From contig NZ_JOJM01000041.1 in NCBI RefSeq assembly GCF_000720325.1, positions 1 to 64,000 of the forward strand: a stretch of 64,000 bases of DNA. The letters are read 5' to 3'. How positions within the stretch are numbered: position 1 is the stretch's first letter; every line of letters begins with the position of its first letter. Below, in pieces: positions 1-7,848 of this stretch. The translations under genes and the position numbers were made by a program. Under the pieces are notes generated by a model. The model was not told the DNA's origin. It saw only the letters and a list, made by a program, of their open reading frames with translations, and did no database searches. The stretch comes from Streptomyces sp. NRRL B-1347. GTDB lineage: Bacteria > Actinomycetota > Actinomycetes > Streptomycetales > Streptomycetaceae.

Positions 1-60
1 ATGGAAGCCTGGTAACGGGTGGAGTTGACTGGTACTAATAGGCCGAGGGCTTGTCCTCAG
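1..60 (+). rRNA. 23S ribosomal RNA, 3' end (partial)
   Basis: The first bases match the 3' terminus of an actinobacterial 23S rRNA, including the block GGTACTAATAGGCCGAGGGC at 31-50 and the CTTGTCCTCA end. The gene starts before the window. The exact 3' end is placed by memory of Streptomyces 23S and may be off by a few bases. Confidence 0.9.
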
Positions 61-189
61 TTGCTCGCGTTCACTGTGTTGGTTCTGAAACCACGAACAG
101 CCGTGTCGGCTGAACAGTCACTACTTAATTGAAGAGTGTGCTTGTTCGCTGCCCTGTTTGAGGTCCCGCTTCGCGGCGGGAATTCATAG
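61..189 (+). other. 23S-5S internal transcribed spacer
   Basis: About 130 bases lie between the 23S end and the 5S start. The spacer is relatively AT-rich (ACTTAATTGAAG near 122-133). It holds a short hairpin, TCCCGC-TTCGCG-GCGGGA, around 165-182, just before the 5S gene, plausible as an RNase processing element. No tRNA is visible. Confidence 0.75.
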
Positions 190-190
190 G

Positions 191-288
191 GTTTCGGTGG
201 TCATAGCGTGAGGGAAACGCCCGGTTACATTCCGAACCCGGAAGCTAAGCCTTACAGCGCCGATGGTACTGCAGGGGGGACCCTGTGG
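191..288 (+). pseudogene. 5S ribosomal RNA, 3'-truncated copy
   Basis: Bases 191-288 match the Streptomyces 5S rRNA as I remember it, from GTTTCGGTGG to CCCTGTGGG (about 98 of about 120 nt). After 288 the expected loop E/helix V strand and the 3' half of helix I (ending GACGCCGCCGAAC) are absent. The sequence turns into TTTGCCGAAGGGCGC and runs straight into the next gene's upstream region, with no rrn terminator. CCGAA at 294-298 could still pair with TTCGG at 193-197, so a short closing stem is possible. Either this rrn copy has a damaged 5S gene or the assembly is collapsed at an rRNA repeat. Confidence 0.65.
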
Positions 289-357
289 GTTTGCCGAAGG
301 GCGCAGACTACGCGGCTGCGTCAGAATGACTGCGGTACCGAAGACTAGGAGTCACCG

Positions 358-2052
358 ATGTCCACCAACTCTCCCGACGAGCGACCGGAGCGCGAGCAGC
401 GCCGCCGGGACGGTGGTGACCGGGGCGGCTACCGAGGCGGACCGCGTCGCGACAACGACCGCGGCGGCTTCCGTCGTGACGACCGTGACCGCGGTGACCG
501 GGGCGGCTTCCGTCGTGATGGTGACCGTCCCGGCTTCCGCCGCGATGACCGTCGTGACGATCGACGAGACGACCGTCGCGACGACCGTGACCGCGGTGAC
601 CGCGGGGGCTTCCGCCAGGGCGACCGCGGTGGCTTCCGCCGTGACGACCGTCGCGATGACCGTGACCGCGGTGACCGTGGCGGTTTCCGTCGTGATGGTG
701 ACCGTCCGGCCTTCCGTCGCGACGACCGTCGTGATGACCGCCGTGACGACCGCGGCGGGTTCCGCCGGGATGACAACCGTGGTGGCTTCCGTGGCCGCGA
801 CGACCGCGACCGGGGCGACCGCCCCGCCTTCCGCCGCGACGACCGTGACCGTGGGGACCGCCGTGACGACCGCGGTGGCTTCCGCCAGGACGACCGCGGC
901 GGGTTCCGCCGTGATGACCGGCGTGACGACCGGGACCGCGGGGACCGTGGCGGCTTCCGTCGCGACGGTGACCGTCCCGGCTTCCGCCGCGACGACCGTC
1001 GTGACGACCGCGACCGCGGTGATCGCCGCGACGACCGGGGTGGCTTCCGCCGTGATGACCGGCGTGACGACCGGGACCGCGGGGACCGTGGCGGCTTCCG
1101 TCGCGACGACCGCGGTGGCTTCCAGGGACGTGGTGGGCCCCGGCGCGACGACGGGCGGGGACGTCCGGGCGGCGGCGGGTTCCGCGGGCGCGACGACCGC
1201 GACCGGGGCGACCGCGGCGGCTTCCGCCGTGACGACCGGGAGCGCAGCGACCGCGAGCCGGTCAAGCGGCTGCCGATCCCCGAGGACGTCACCGGCGAGG
1301 AGATCGACAAGGACGTTCGGCAGGAGCTCCAGAGCATGCCGAAGGGGCTCGCCGACGACGTCGCCAAGAACCTGGTGATGGTCGCCAGGCTCATCGACGA
1401 GGACCCCGAGCAGGCCTACGGGTACGCGAAGGTCGCCCTACGGCTCGCCTCGCGCGTCGCGGCCGTACGCGAGGCCGCGGGATTCGCCGCGTACGCGAAC
1501 CAGAAGTACAGCGAGGCGCTTGCGGAGTTCCGCACCGCCCGCCGGATGACCGGCAACGTGGAGCTGTGGCCGGTCATGGCCGACTGCGAGCGCGGGCTCG
1601 GCCGGCCGGAGAAGGCCCTCGAAATGGCCGGCGCGCCCGAGGTGAGCAAGCTCGACAAGGCCAGCCAGGTCGAGATGCGCCTGGTGGCCGCCGGGGCCCG
1701 GCGCGACATGGGGCAGCTCGACGCGGCGATCGTCACGCTGCAGAGCCCCGAGCTGGCGTCCAGCTCGGTGCAGCCCTGGACCGCGCGACTGCGGTACGCG
1801 TACGCCGACGCGCTGCTGGCCGCCGGGCGTGAGGACGAGGCGCGCGAGTGGTTCGCGAAGGCCGTCGAGTCCGACAAGGACGGCAGCACCGACGCCTCCG
1901 ACCGGCTCGCCGAGCTGGACGGCGTCGAGTTCGTCGACGCCCTTGAGGTGGACGACGAGGCCCCGGAGCAGTCGGCCGACGAGGAGCAGCCGGCCGACGA
2001 GGAGCCGCAGGCCCCTGCCGCCGCCGAGGCGCCGGAGCGGGACGAGGACTGA
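358..2052 (+). CDS. RGG/RDD-rich low-complexity protein with C-terminal TPR-like domain
   Basis: A 564-residue protein in three parts. Residues about 15-300 are almost entirely R, D, G and F in imperfect repeats such as RRDDRDRGDRGGFRRDD. Residues about 303-525 form a helical TPR-like domain (AYGYAKVALRL, EALAEFRTARR, YADALLAAGREDEA). The tail (526-564) is acidic and Pro/Ala-rich. The ATG at 358 is preceded by AGGAG at 347-351. RGG/FRRD boxes in other proteins bind RNA and drive condensation, so an RNA- or ribosome-related role is plausible given the position right behind an rrn operon, but this is inference. No catalytic motif is seen. The nearby CAGAAT at 322-327 may be its -10, otherwise rrn read-through would express it. 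Confidence 0.85.
   Translation: MSTNSPDERPEREQRRRDGGDRGGYRGGPRRDNDRGGFRRDDRDRGDRGGFRRDGDRPGFRRDDRRDDRRDDRRDDRDRGDRGGFRQGDRGGFRRDDRRDDRDRGDRGGFRRDGDRPAFRRDDRRDDRRDDRGGFRRDDNRGGFRGRDDRDRGDRPAFRRDDRDRGDRRDDRGGFRQDDRGGFRRDDRRDDRDRGDRGGFRRDGDRPGFRRDDRRDDRDRGDRRDDRGGFRRDDRRDDRDRGDRGGFRRDDRGGFQGRGGPRRDDGRGRPGGGGFRGRDDRDRGDRGGFRRDDRERSDREPVKRLPIPEDVTGEEIDKDVRQELQSMPKGLADDVAKNLVMVARLIDEDPEQAYGYAKVALRLASRVAAVREAAGFAAYANQKYSEALAEFRTARRMTGNVELWPVMADCERGLGRPEKALEMAGAPEVSKLDKASQVEMRLVAAGARRDMGQLDAAIVTLQSPELASSSVQPWTARLRYAYADALLAAGREDEAREWFAKAVESDKDGSTDASDRLAELDGVEFVDALEVDDEAPEQSADEEQPADEEPQAPAAAEAPERDED
430..1255 (+). repeat. In-frame degenerate tandem repeats encoding RDDR/RGGFRRD units
   Basis: The DNA repeats short blocks such as GGCTTCCGCCGTGACGACCG and CGTGACCGCGGTGACCG many times with silent and single-base differences. 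It encodes the disordered R/D/G/F region of the protein at 358-2052. Length variation between strains is expected in such arrays. Long open frames on the other strand here are a by-product of the repeat composition. Confidence 0.85.
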
Positions 2053-2082
2053 CGTCCCCAGCGGGCAAGAGCAGGTAAGCAA

Positions 2083-2116
2083 CAGGGGCGGCCCTCCACA
2101 CGGAGGGCCGCCCCTG
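2083..2116. terminator. Bidirectional terminator between convergent genes
   Basis: A perfect 15-bp stem, CAGGGGCGGCCCTCC (2083-2097) with GGAGGGCCGCCCCTG (2102-2116) and a 4-base loop, sits between the convergent stop codons at 2052 and 2132. There is no U-tract, as is usual for Streptomyces terminators. Confidence 0.85.
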
Positions 2117-2131
2117 CGGCGTATCGGCGGG

Positions 2132-3409
2132 CTAGAACGCCAGGTCGCGCAGGACCACGCCCGTCGCGGGCTTCGGGCCGAACGACGTCGACTTGCGGGG
2201 CATCGTGACGCCCTGGCGGGCCAGGTCGCGCACGACCTCCTCACGGACCGGGTGCATGAGGACGGCCGTGCCGCCCTCGCGCTCGGCCTTCTCGACCGTG
2301 GCCTCCGTGTGATGGATGTACGCGATGTGCTCGGGCGCGTCCGGGATGCGCCAGATGTGGTCCAGGAGCGTGGTGTGCAGGACCGTCGCGTCGAGGGTGC
2401 GCCAGGCCTCCGGGCGGCCGAGGGGAACCGTACGGGCGATCAGGTCGGGGGACGGGCGGTCGACCAGGTGGTAGGAGCCGTCGCCCGCCAGGAGGAACGC
2501 GTTGCTCTCCGAGACGGCCTCCGCGAGGGCGTCCAGGGCCTCGGGGAGCGGGCACTCCAGGGTGCGGACGCGGAAGGAGCCGTCCAGGGCCGCCAGTGCG
2601 TCGGCGACCGGCAGGCGGTGGAGGTAGCGGTGGATGGCGCGGACCCGCAGCGGATAGCGGAGGGTGTCCACGAGCAGGACCAGGCCGAAGTCCCACGGGC
2701 TTGGCGTGCCGTGCTCGTTGCGCAGCCGCAGGTAGGTGGCCCAGCGGTGGTGGCCGTCGGCGATCAGGGCCTGGTGACGGGCCAGATCTGACTGGATCCC
2801 GGCGACCTCCTCCGGGTCGGTCACCGCCCACAGGCGGTGGCTGAAGCCGTCCTCCGTGGTCGTCGAGAGCAACGGCTTGTGGAGTATGGCGCGCTCTATG
2901 GCGGTGGCCGCGCCGCCCGGCGCGGTGTCGCCGCGGTAGGTCAGGAGGAGCGGTTCGAGGTTCGCTGCCGTCGCGCGCATCAGGGCGGCGCGGTCCTCGA
3001 TGACGTGCGGCATGACGTCCTCGTGCGGCAGGACCACGCCCTGGGACGGCTCGGACAGGCGCAGGGCGCCGATGATGCCGCGCTGCAGGATGTCGCCGTC
3101 GTGCTGCTCGTACACGTACAGACTGGGCAGCGGGTCCGGGGCGAGGACGCCCTCGCTGAGCCAGTCGTGCAGGGTGTCCGCGGCCTGCTGGTCGCGCGCG
3201 GCCTGGGTGGTGGCCTGCGGCAGGATGAGACGGACGATGTTGTGCGGGTCGGAGGACTCCAACTCCAGGAGCCCGTCGGGCCGTACGACCACGTCGTAGG
3301 GAGGTGAGGTCACGGCGGCGAGACTGCCGACCCGCTGCGGGTCGTAGCGCACGCCCCGGAACGGGATCAGGTCGAGGCCTTGGACGTCCGTGTGACCCAC
3401 TGTGTTCAT
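2132..3409 (-). CDS. DUF1015 family protein
   Basis: A 425-residue protein of the DUF1015 family (COG4198). The N-terminus IPFRGVRYDP and SPPYDVV, and the internal block IADGHHRWATYLRLR, are the family's conserved signatures. The biochemical role is unknown; the His-rich DGHHR block resembles a catalytic or metal site. Start is ATG at 3409. There is no Shine-Dalgarno, but TACGAT lies six bases upstream, so a leaderless mRNA is likely. It stands alone, convergent with the RGG/TPR gene and divergent from the HAD phosphatase. Confidence 0.85.
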   Translation of the reverse strand: MNTVGHTDVQGLDLIPFRGVRYDPQRVGSLAAVTSPPYDVVVRPDGLLELESSDPHNIVRLILPQATTQAARDQQAADTLHDWLSEGVLAPDPLPSLYVYEQHDGDILQRGIIGALRLSEPSQGVVLPHEDVMPHVIEDRAALMRATAANLEPLLLTYRGDTAPGGAATAIERAILHKPLLSTTTEDGFSHRLWAVTDPEEVAGIQSDLARHQALIADGHHRWATYLRLRNEHGTPSPWDFGLVLLVDTLRYPLRVRAIHRYLHRLPVADALAALDGSFRVRTLECPLPEALDALAEAVSESNAFLLAGDGSYHLVDRPSPDLIARTVPLGRPEAWRTLDATVLHTTLLDHIWRIPDAPEHIAYIHHTEATVEKAEREGGTAVLMHPVREEVVRDLARQGVTMPRKSTSFGPKPATGVVLRDLAF

Positions 3410-3415
3410 TAGTGC

Positions 3416-3421
3416 ATCGTA
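3416..3421 (-). promoter_or_regulatory. -10 element for a leaderless DUF1015 transcript
   Basis: On the minus strand TACGAT is followed by six bases (GCACTA) and then the ATG at 3409. That places the transcription start at or next to the A of the start codon. Confidence 0.5.
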
Positions 3422-3480
3422 AGTGTGTCAGTGGCATGCGCGATGATCGGTGTAGTGGATCTCACGAGGAGCGATACGTA

Positions 3481-4521
3481 ATGAGCCAGACCGGCGGTCA
3501 GAGCGTCCGGAACCGGCCCGCGGGAAGCGCGCGTGCGCTGAGCGAGGCGTACGACACGGCACTGCTCGACTTGGACGGGGTGGTGTACGCGGGCGGGCAT
3601 GCGATCGAACACGCAGTGGAGTCGCTTGAAACGGCCCGCTCAGGCGGCATGCGTCTCGCGTACGTGACGAACAACGCGCTGCGCACGCCGGACGCGGTGG
3701 CGGAGCACCTGACGGAGCTCGGCGTTCCCGCAGAGGCGGCGGACGTGATCACCTCGGCGCAGGCCGTGGCGCGTCTGATGAGTGAGCAACTGCCCGCTGG
3801 GTCAAGGGTGTTGGTGATCGGCGGGGAGGGCTTGAGGGTCGCGCTGCGTGAGCGCGGTCTGGAGCCCGTGGAGTCGGCGGACGACTCGCCGGTGGCGGTG
3901 GTGCAGGGGTACGGCGGGCCCGAGTTGCCCTGGGGCCGGTTCGCGGAGGCCTGTTTCGCGATCGCGCGCGGGGTGCCGTGGTTCGCCTCCAACACGGACC
4001 TGACTATTCCCAGCGCCCGGGGCATCGCGCCGGGGAACGGCGCGGCGGTGGAGGTGGTGCGGATCGCCACGGGCGCCGAGCCGCGGGTGGCGGGCAAGCC
4101 GCTGCCCCCCATGCACAAGGAGACGATTCTGCGGACCGGCGCCGAGCGGCCGCTGGTGGTGGGCGACCGCCTCGACACGGACATCGAGGGGGCGTTCAAC
4201 GGCGGAGTGGACTCGCTGCTCGTGCTCACGGGCGTGACGGACGGGGCGGCGCTCCTCGCCGCGCGGCCCGAGCACCGGCCCACGTACGTCGACGCCGATC
4301 TGCGGGGACTGCTGGGCGGGCAGCCCGAAGTGGAGCCCGTCGAGGGCGGGTTCGCGTGCGGCGGGTGGCGTGCCTCCGTGCGGGGGGACTCGCTGGCGGT
4401 GGAGGGCGAAGGGGCCGCGCTCGACGGGCTGCGGGCGCTGTGCGCGGTGGCCTGGAGCCAGGCGGGGGACGGGGTGTGCGGGCTCGACGGCGGGAAGGCG
4501 TTGGCGCGGCTGGGGTTGTGA
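3481..4521 (+). CDS. HAD-IIA family hydrolase (NagD/phosphoglycolate phosphatase-like)
   Basis: A 346-residue haloacid dehalogenase-superfamily phosphatase. Motif I is DLDGVVYAGG with nucleophile Asp30 and Asp32. VTNNA gives the motif II region, and VGDRLDTDIEGAFNGG near residues 222-237 is motif IV with the acidic Mg2+ ligands. The cap-containing HAD-IIA (NagD/4-nitrophenylphosphatase) layout fits. The substrate cannot be read from sequence. About 80 C-terminal residues after the HAD core (VDADLRGLLGG onward) form an extra domain. Start ATG 3481 has GAGGAG at 3464-3469. A longer upstream reading was rejected because HAD homology begins near this ATG. Confidence 0.85.
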   Translation: MSQTGGQSVRNRPAGSARALSEAYDTALLDLDGVVYAGGHAIEHAVESLETARSGGMRLAYVTNNALRTPDAVAEHLTELGVPAEAADVITSAQAVARLMSEQLPAGSRVLVIGGEGLRVALRERGLEPVESADDSPVAVVQGYGGPELPWGRFAEACFAIARGVPWFASNTDLTIPSARGIAPGNGAAVEVVRIATGAEPRVAGKPLPPMHKETILRTGAERPLVVGDRLDTDIEGAFNGGVDSLLVLTGVTDGAALLAARPEHRPTYVDADLRGLLGGQPEVEPVEGGFACGGWRASVRGDSLAVEGEGAALDGLRALCAVAWSQAGDGVCGLDGGKALARLGL

Positions 4522-4587
4522 GGGGCCAGCTCGGGCTCAGGGCCTCGGGGATGTTCCGGCGGGGTCGTCGAGGGGCGCGGGCAGGCG

Positions 4588-5634
4588 TCAGCGCTTGAGC
4601 TTCCTGGACTTGGTGACGGCGTCGGCCAGGCGTTCCAGGACCGGGGCGTAGCCCGCGTAGCTGTAGCGCTCCTCCATGGACCACGGGACGGTCTGGCCCG
4701 CCTTGACCGCGGGCAGCTTCGTCCAGGTGGGCTTCTTGGCGAGGTCCTCGGGCGAGAGGGCGGAGGAGCGGTTGTCGACCATGATGAGGTCGGCGTGGTA
4801 CTTGTCGGCGTTCTCCCAGCTGAGGAACTCCCAGAAGCCCCACTCGTCGCTCTTCTTGCCCTCGACGAACTCCACGCCGAGGTCCTTGAAATAGTTCAGG
4901 TCGCAGTAGGAGTCGGGCACGGCGACGTACATCTGGTCGGCGTCGCCGGTCATGGCGAGGACCTTCAGGCCGCCGTTGGCCTTCGCCGCCTTGCGGAGGG
5001 TGTGTTCGGCCTTCTGGAAGCGGGACTTGGCGGCCCGTGCCTTCGCCGAGCGCAGATCGCCGCCGAGGGCCGCGGCCAGCTCGGTGTAGCGCTCGAGCGG
5101 TTCGAGCAGGGAGGCGCGGGCGCCGTTGATGCCGATGGTGGGCGCGAGGGCGGCGATCTTCTTGCTGCTCTCCTCGGGCACGAACCACAGGGCGGGCGGC
5201 GGGAACATGTTGCTGATCAGCACGTCCGGCCGGAGGGTCGCGTACTTCTCCACGTTGAACTGGCCCCAGGACTCGCCGAGGCTGGTCAGCTTGCTGACGT
5301 CGAGGTCGCCCGCCTGCGGGTTGGGCTTGCCGTCGACGGGCTCGGACGGGCCGAAGACGCCGGTGCACTCGACGCCGTAGTCGTACAGGGCGGCGGCGGT
5401 GCTGATGAACGCCACGATGTTCTTGGGTACGCCGTCGGTCTTCGCGACCTTGCCGCGGTCGTCCTTGAAGCTCCAGCCCTTGCCGGTGCTCTTCGACGGC
5501 TCGCCGTCGTCGCTGCCGCAGGCGGTCAGCAGACCGCCGAGGCCGAGCGCGGCGCCCGCGGACAGCAGGGCGCGCCGCGAGGGGGTGGACCGGGAGGAGC
5601 GAGGTGACCAGGGCATGCGTGGTTCTTCTCTCAT
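4588..5634 (-). CDS. Iron-siderophore ABC transporter substrate-binding lipoprotein
   Basis: A lipoprotein of the FecB/periplasmic-binding type III family. The N-terminus has a Tat-like SRRALL motif, a hydrophobic stretch and lipobox LTAC, so it is lipid-anchored outside the membrane. Internal landmarks include TDGVPKNIVAF, YATLRPDVLISNM and LAPTIGINGA, typical of ferric-siderophore binders. It is divergent from the FecCD permease genes and shares the iron box at 5656-5674, so it is the capture component of that transporter. The ATG at 5616 (MPWSPRSS) is a plausible alternative start, giving 342 residues. Which siderophore it binds is not evident. Confidence 0.88.
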   Translation of the reverse strand: MREEPRMPWSPRSSRSTPSRRALLSAGAALGLGGLLTACGSDDGEPSKSTGKGWSFKDDRGKVAKTDGVPKNIVAFISTAAALYDYGVECTGVFGPSEPVDGKPNPQAGDLDVSKLTSLGESWGQFNVEKYATLRPDVLISNMFPPPALWFVPEESSKKIAALAPTIGINGARASLLEPLERYTELAAALGGDLRSAKARAAKSRFQKAEHTLRKAAKANGGLKVLAMTGDADQMYVAVPDSYCDLNYFKDLGVEFVEGKKSDEWGFWEFLSWENADKYHADLIMVDNRSSALSPEDLAKKPTWTKLPAVKAGQTVPWSMEERYSYAGYAPVLERLADAVTKSRKLKR

Positions 5635-5655
5635 CGAGCCAGCGGGAGGCGAATG

Positions 5656-5674
5656 GGAGGGTAGGCTAACCTAA
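5656..5674. promoter_or_regulatory. DmdR/IdeR-type iron box in the divergent siderophore-uptake promoter
   Basis: GGAGGGTAGGCTAACCTAA matches the 19-bp iron-box consensus TTAGGTTAGGCTAACCTAA at 16 of 19 positions, with a perfect right half. It lies in the 44-bp gap between the binding protein (minus) and the permease (plus), so one Fe-repressor dimer pair could silence both directions. TAGGCT (5662-5667) also reads as a -10 about 11 bases before the GTG at 5679, so the operator overlaps the core promoter and the plus-strand mRNA has little or no leader. Confidence 0.8.
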
Positions 5675-5678
5675 CCTG

Positions 5679-6722
5679 GTGTTGGTCGACAGTCCCCCCG
5701 AACCGCGCGCGGAATCCCCGGCCGCGCCGCCCAACCGCCGCGCGCTGCGCGGCATCGGGCTGCTCATCTCCGCCGTCCTGCTGCTGGCCGTCGTGTTCGC
5801 CAGCATCGCCGTCGGTGCCAAACAGCTGTCCATGGACCAGGTCTGGCACGGCCTGTTCCAGGACTCGGGGACGTACGCCGACGTGGTCGTCGGCGAGCGC
5901 GTCTCGCGGACGCTGCTCGGGGTGCTCGCGGGGGTCGCGCTCGGCCTGTCCGGCGCCGTCCTGCAGGCCCTGACCCGCAATCCGCTGGCCGACCCGGGAC
6001 TGCTCGGCATCAACATGGGCGCGTCGGCCGCCGTCGTCACCGCCATCAGCTTCTTCGGCGTCACCTCGCTGAGCGGCTACGTGTGGTTCGCGTTCGCGGG
6101 GGCGGCGATCGTCGGCGTACTCGTGTACCTGCTCGGCGGCACCCGCAACGCCACGCCCGTGCGGCTCGCGCTGGCCGGCACGGCCCTGACCGCGGCGCTC
6201 ACCGGCTATCTGCAGGCCGTGATGATCACCGACAACGAAGCGCTCGACAAGATGCGCTTCTGGACCGTGGGCTCGCTCGCCTCGGCCAAGATGGACACCA
6301 TCCAGCAGGTCCTGCCGTTCCTGGTCATCGGCACCCTCCTCGCGTTCGGCCTCGCCCGGCCGCTGAACGCGCTCGGCATGGGCGACGACACCGCCCGCGC
6401 CCTCGGCGCCCATCTGACCCGGACCCGCGGGCTCGCCATGGCCTCCGCGACGCTGCTGTGCGGGGCCGCGACCGCCGTCTGCGGGCCCATCATGTTCGTC
6501 GGCCTGATGGTGCCGCACGTCGTGCGTTCCTTCACCGGGCCCGACATGCGCTGGATCATGCCGTACGCGGCGCTCCTGTCGCCCGTGCTGCTGCTCGGCG
6601 CGGACGTGCTCGGCCGCGTGGTGTCCCGCCCGGCGGAGCTCCAGGTCGGCATCGTCACCGCGGCCATCGGCGCCCCGGTCTTCATCTTCCTGGTACGACG
6701 GCAGAGGATGGCCCAGCTGTGA
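5679..6722 (+). CDS. FecCD-family siderophore ABC transporter permease (first subunit)
   Basis: A 347-residue polytopic permease of the FecCD/BtuC family. Landmarks are RVSRTLLGVLAGVALGLSGA, QALTRNPLADPGLLGIN and CGPIMFVGLMVPHVVR, the usual coupling and substrate-path blocks. It pairs with the following gene to form the membrane channel for ferric siderophore import. Start is GTG at 5679, immediately after the iron box with no Shine-Dalgarno. Its stop overlaps the next start as GTGA. Confidence 0.9.
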   Translation: MLVDSPPEPRAESPAAPPNRRALRGIGLLISAVLLLAVVFASIAVGAKQLSMDQVWHGLFQDSGTYADVVVGERVSRTLLGVLAGVALGLSGAVLQALTRNPLADPGLLGINMGASAAVVTAISFFGVTSLSGYVWFAFAGAAIVGVLVYLLGGTRNATPVRLALAGTALTAALTGYLQAVMITDNEALDKMRFWTVGSLASAKMDTIQQVLPFLVIGTLLAFGLARPLNALGMGDDTARALGAHLTRTRGLAMASATLLCGAATAVCGPIMFVGLMVPHVVRSFTGPDMRWIMPYAALLSPVLLLGADVLGRVVSRPAELQVGIVTAAIGAPVFIFLVRRQRMAQL

Positions 6723-7747
6723 AGGCGATACGCACCAGGGGCGGGCTCTCCGTCCGCCTCGACGTCCGCACGACCGCGGTCGTGGCGGCGCTCGTGGTCG
6801 CCGGGCTCGCCGCGAGCGTCGTACTGATCGGCACCGGCGACTTCCCCATCCCGGCCGCCGACGTCATCCGCACGCTGCTCGGCAACGGCGACGCCGGGCA
6901 GGAGTTCATCATCAACGACCTGCGGCTGCCACGGGTCCTCGTCGGCCTGCTCGTGGGGGCCTCGCTGGGGCTCGGCGGCGCCCTGTTCCAGTCCATCTCC
7001 CGCAACCCGCTGGGCAGCCCGGACGTGCTCGGCCTCGGGCAGGGCGCGACCGCGGGCGCGCTCCTGATGATCGTCGTCTTCTCCGGCGGCGCGGCCCAGG
7101 TCGCGGCCGGAGCGGTCGTCGGCGGCCTCGTCACCGGCGCCGCGATGTATCTGCTCGCCTGGAAGCGGGGCGTGCACGGCTACCGCTTCGTCCTCGTCGG
7201 CATCGGCATGAACGCCCTGGCCGTCGCCATGAACGGCTATCTGCTCACCAAGGCCGACTTCGTCGACGCCGCGCGCGCCGTCGTGTGGATGACCGGCTCG
7301 CTCAACGGCCGGGACTGGGAGCAGGTGTGGCCCCTGTTCTGGCTGTGCCTGCTCCTGGTGCCGATCGTCGTCGCGCACGCGCGCCCGCTGCGCATGCTGG
7401 AGATGGGCGACGACGTCGCGTACGCGCTCGGCGTGCCGGTCGAGCGCACCCGCATCGCCCTGATGGGCGCCGCCGTGCTGCTCACCGCGGCCGCGACCGC
7501 CGCGGCCGGGCCCGTCAGCTTCGTCGCCCTGACCGCGCCGCAGCTCGCCCGCCGCCTCACCCGCTCGCCGGGGCCGAACCTGCTGCCGTCGATGTGCATG
7601 GGCGCCACCCTGCTGATCGTCGCCGACTGGGCGTCGCAGCGGGCGTTCGGCGCCGACCAGCTGCCCGTCGGCGTCGTCACGGGCGTCCTCGGCGGCGTCT
7701 ATCTGCTGTGGCTCCTCGCCACCGAGCGCAAGGCGGGGCGGATATGA
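6719..7747 (+). CDS. FecCD-family siderophore ABC transporter permease (second subunit)
   Basis: A 342-residue FecCD permease. LPRVLVGLLVGASLGLGGALFQSISRNPLGSPD is split here into its diagnostic parts LPRVLVGLLVGASLG and ISRNPLGSPDVLGL; GPVSFVALTAPQLARRL is the C-terminal family block. The GTG start at 6719 overlaps the preceding TGA by four bases, implying translational coupling and 1:1 assembly with the first permease. Its own stop overlaps an ATG at 7744. Confidence 0.9.
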   Translation: MKAIRTRGGLSVRLDVRTTAVVAALVVAGLAASVVLIGTGDFPIPAADVIRTLLGNGDAGQEFIINDLRLPRVLVGLLVGASLGLGGALFQSISRNPLGSPDVLGLGQGATAGALLMIVVFSGGAAQVAAGAVVGGLVTGAAMYLLAWKRGVHGYRFVLVGIGMNALAVAMNGYLLTKADFVDAARAVVWMTGSLNGRDWEQVWPLFWLCLLLVPIVVAHARPLRMLEMGDDVAYALGVPVERTRIALMGAAVLLTAAATAAAGPVSFVALTAPQLARRLTRSPGPNLLPSMCMGATLLIVADWASQRAFGADQLPVGVVTGVLGGVYLLWLLATERKAGRI

Positions 7748-7848
7748 GCCGCACCGCCCGCGGCGCCGCCGGGAAGGGCCGCAGCGCGCTCGGCGGGGCG
7801 CGCACCACCCCCTCGTACGAAGAAGCACACGACCAGGAGCGTGCCCCT

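Noticed and set aside
61..357. tRNA genes near the rRNA end
   Set aside because: No T-loop TTCGANNC with matching acceptor stem was found here or elsewhere in the window.
429..1394. Long minus-strand open frame over the RGG repeats (R/S/P-rich protein)
   Set aside because: It mirrors the plus-strand RGG/RDD repeats; its composition is forced by the repeat DNA and it has no ribosome-binding site or family resemblance.
7744..7848. ATG 7744 as start of the siderophore ATPase
   Set aside because: It adds 35 low-complexity residues; AGGAG before GTG 7849 and family length favour the shorter form, although the overlap with the upstream stop keeps 7744 possible.
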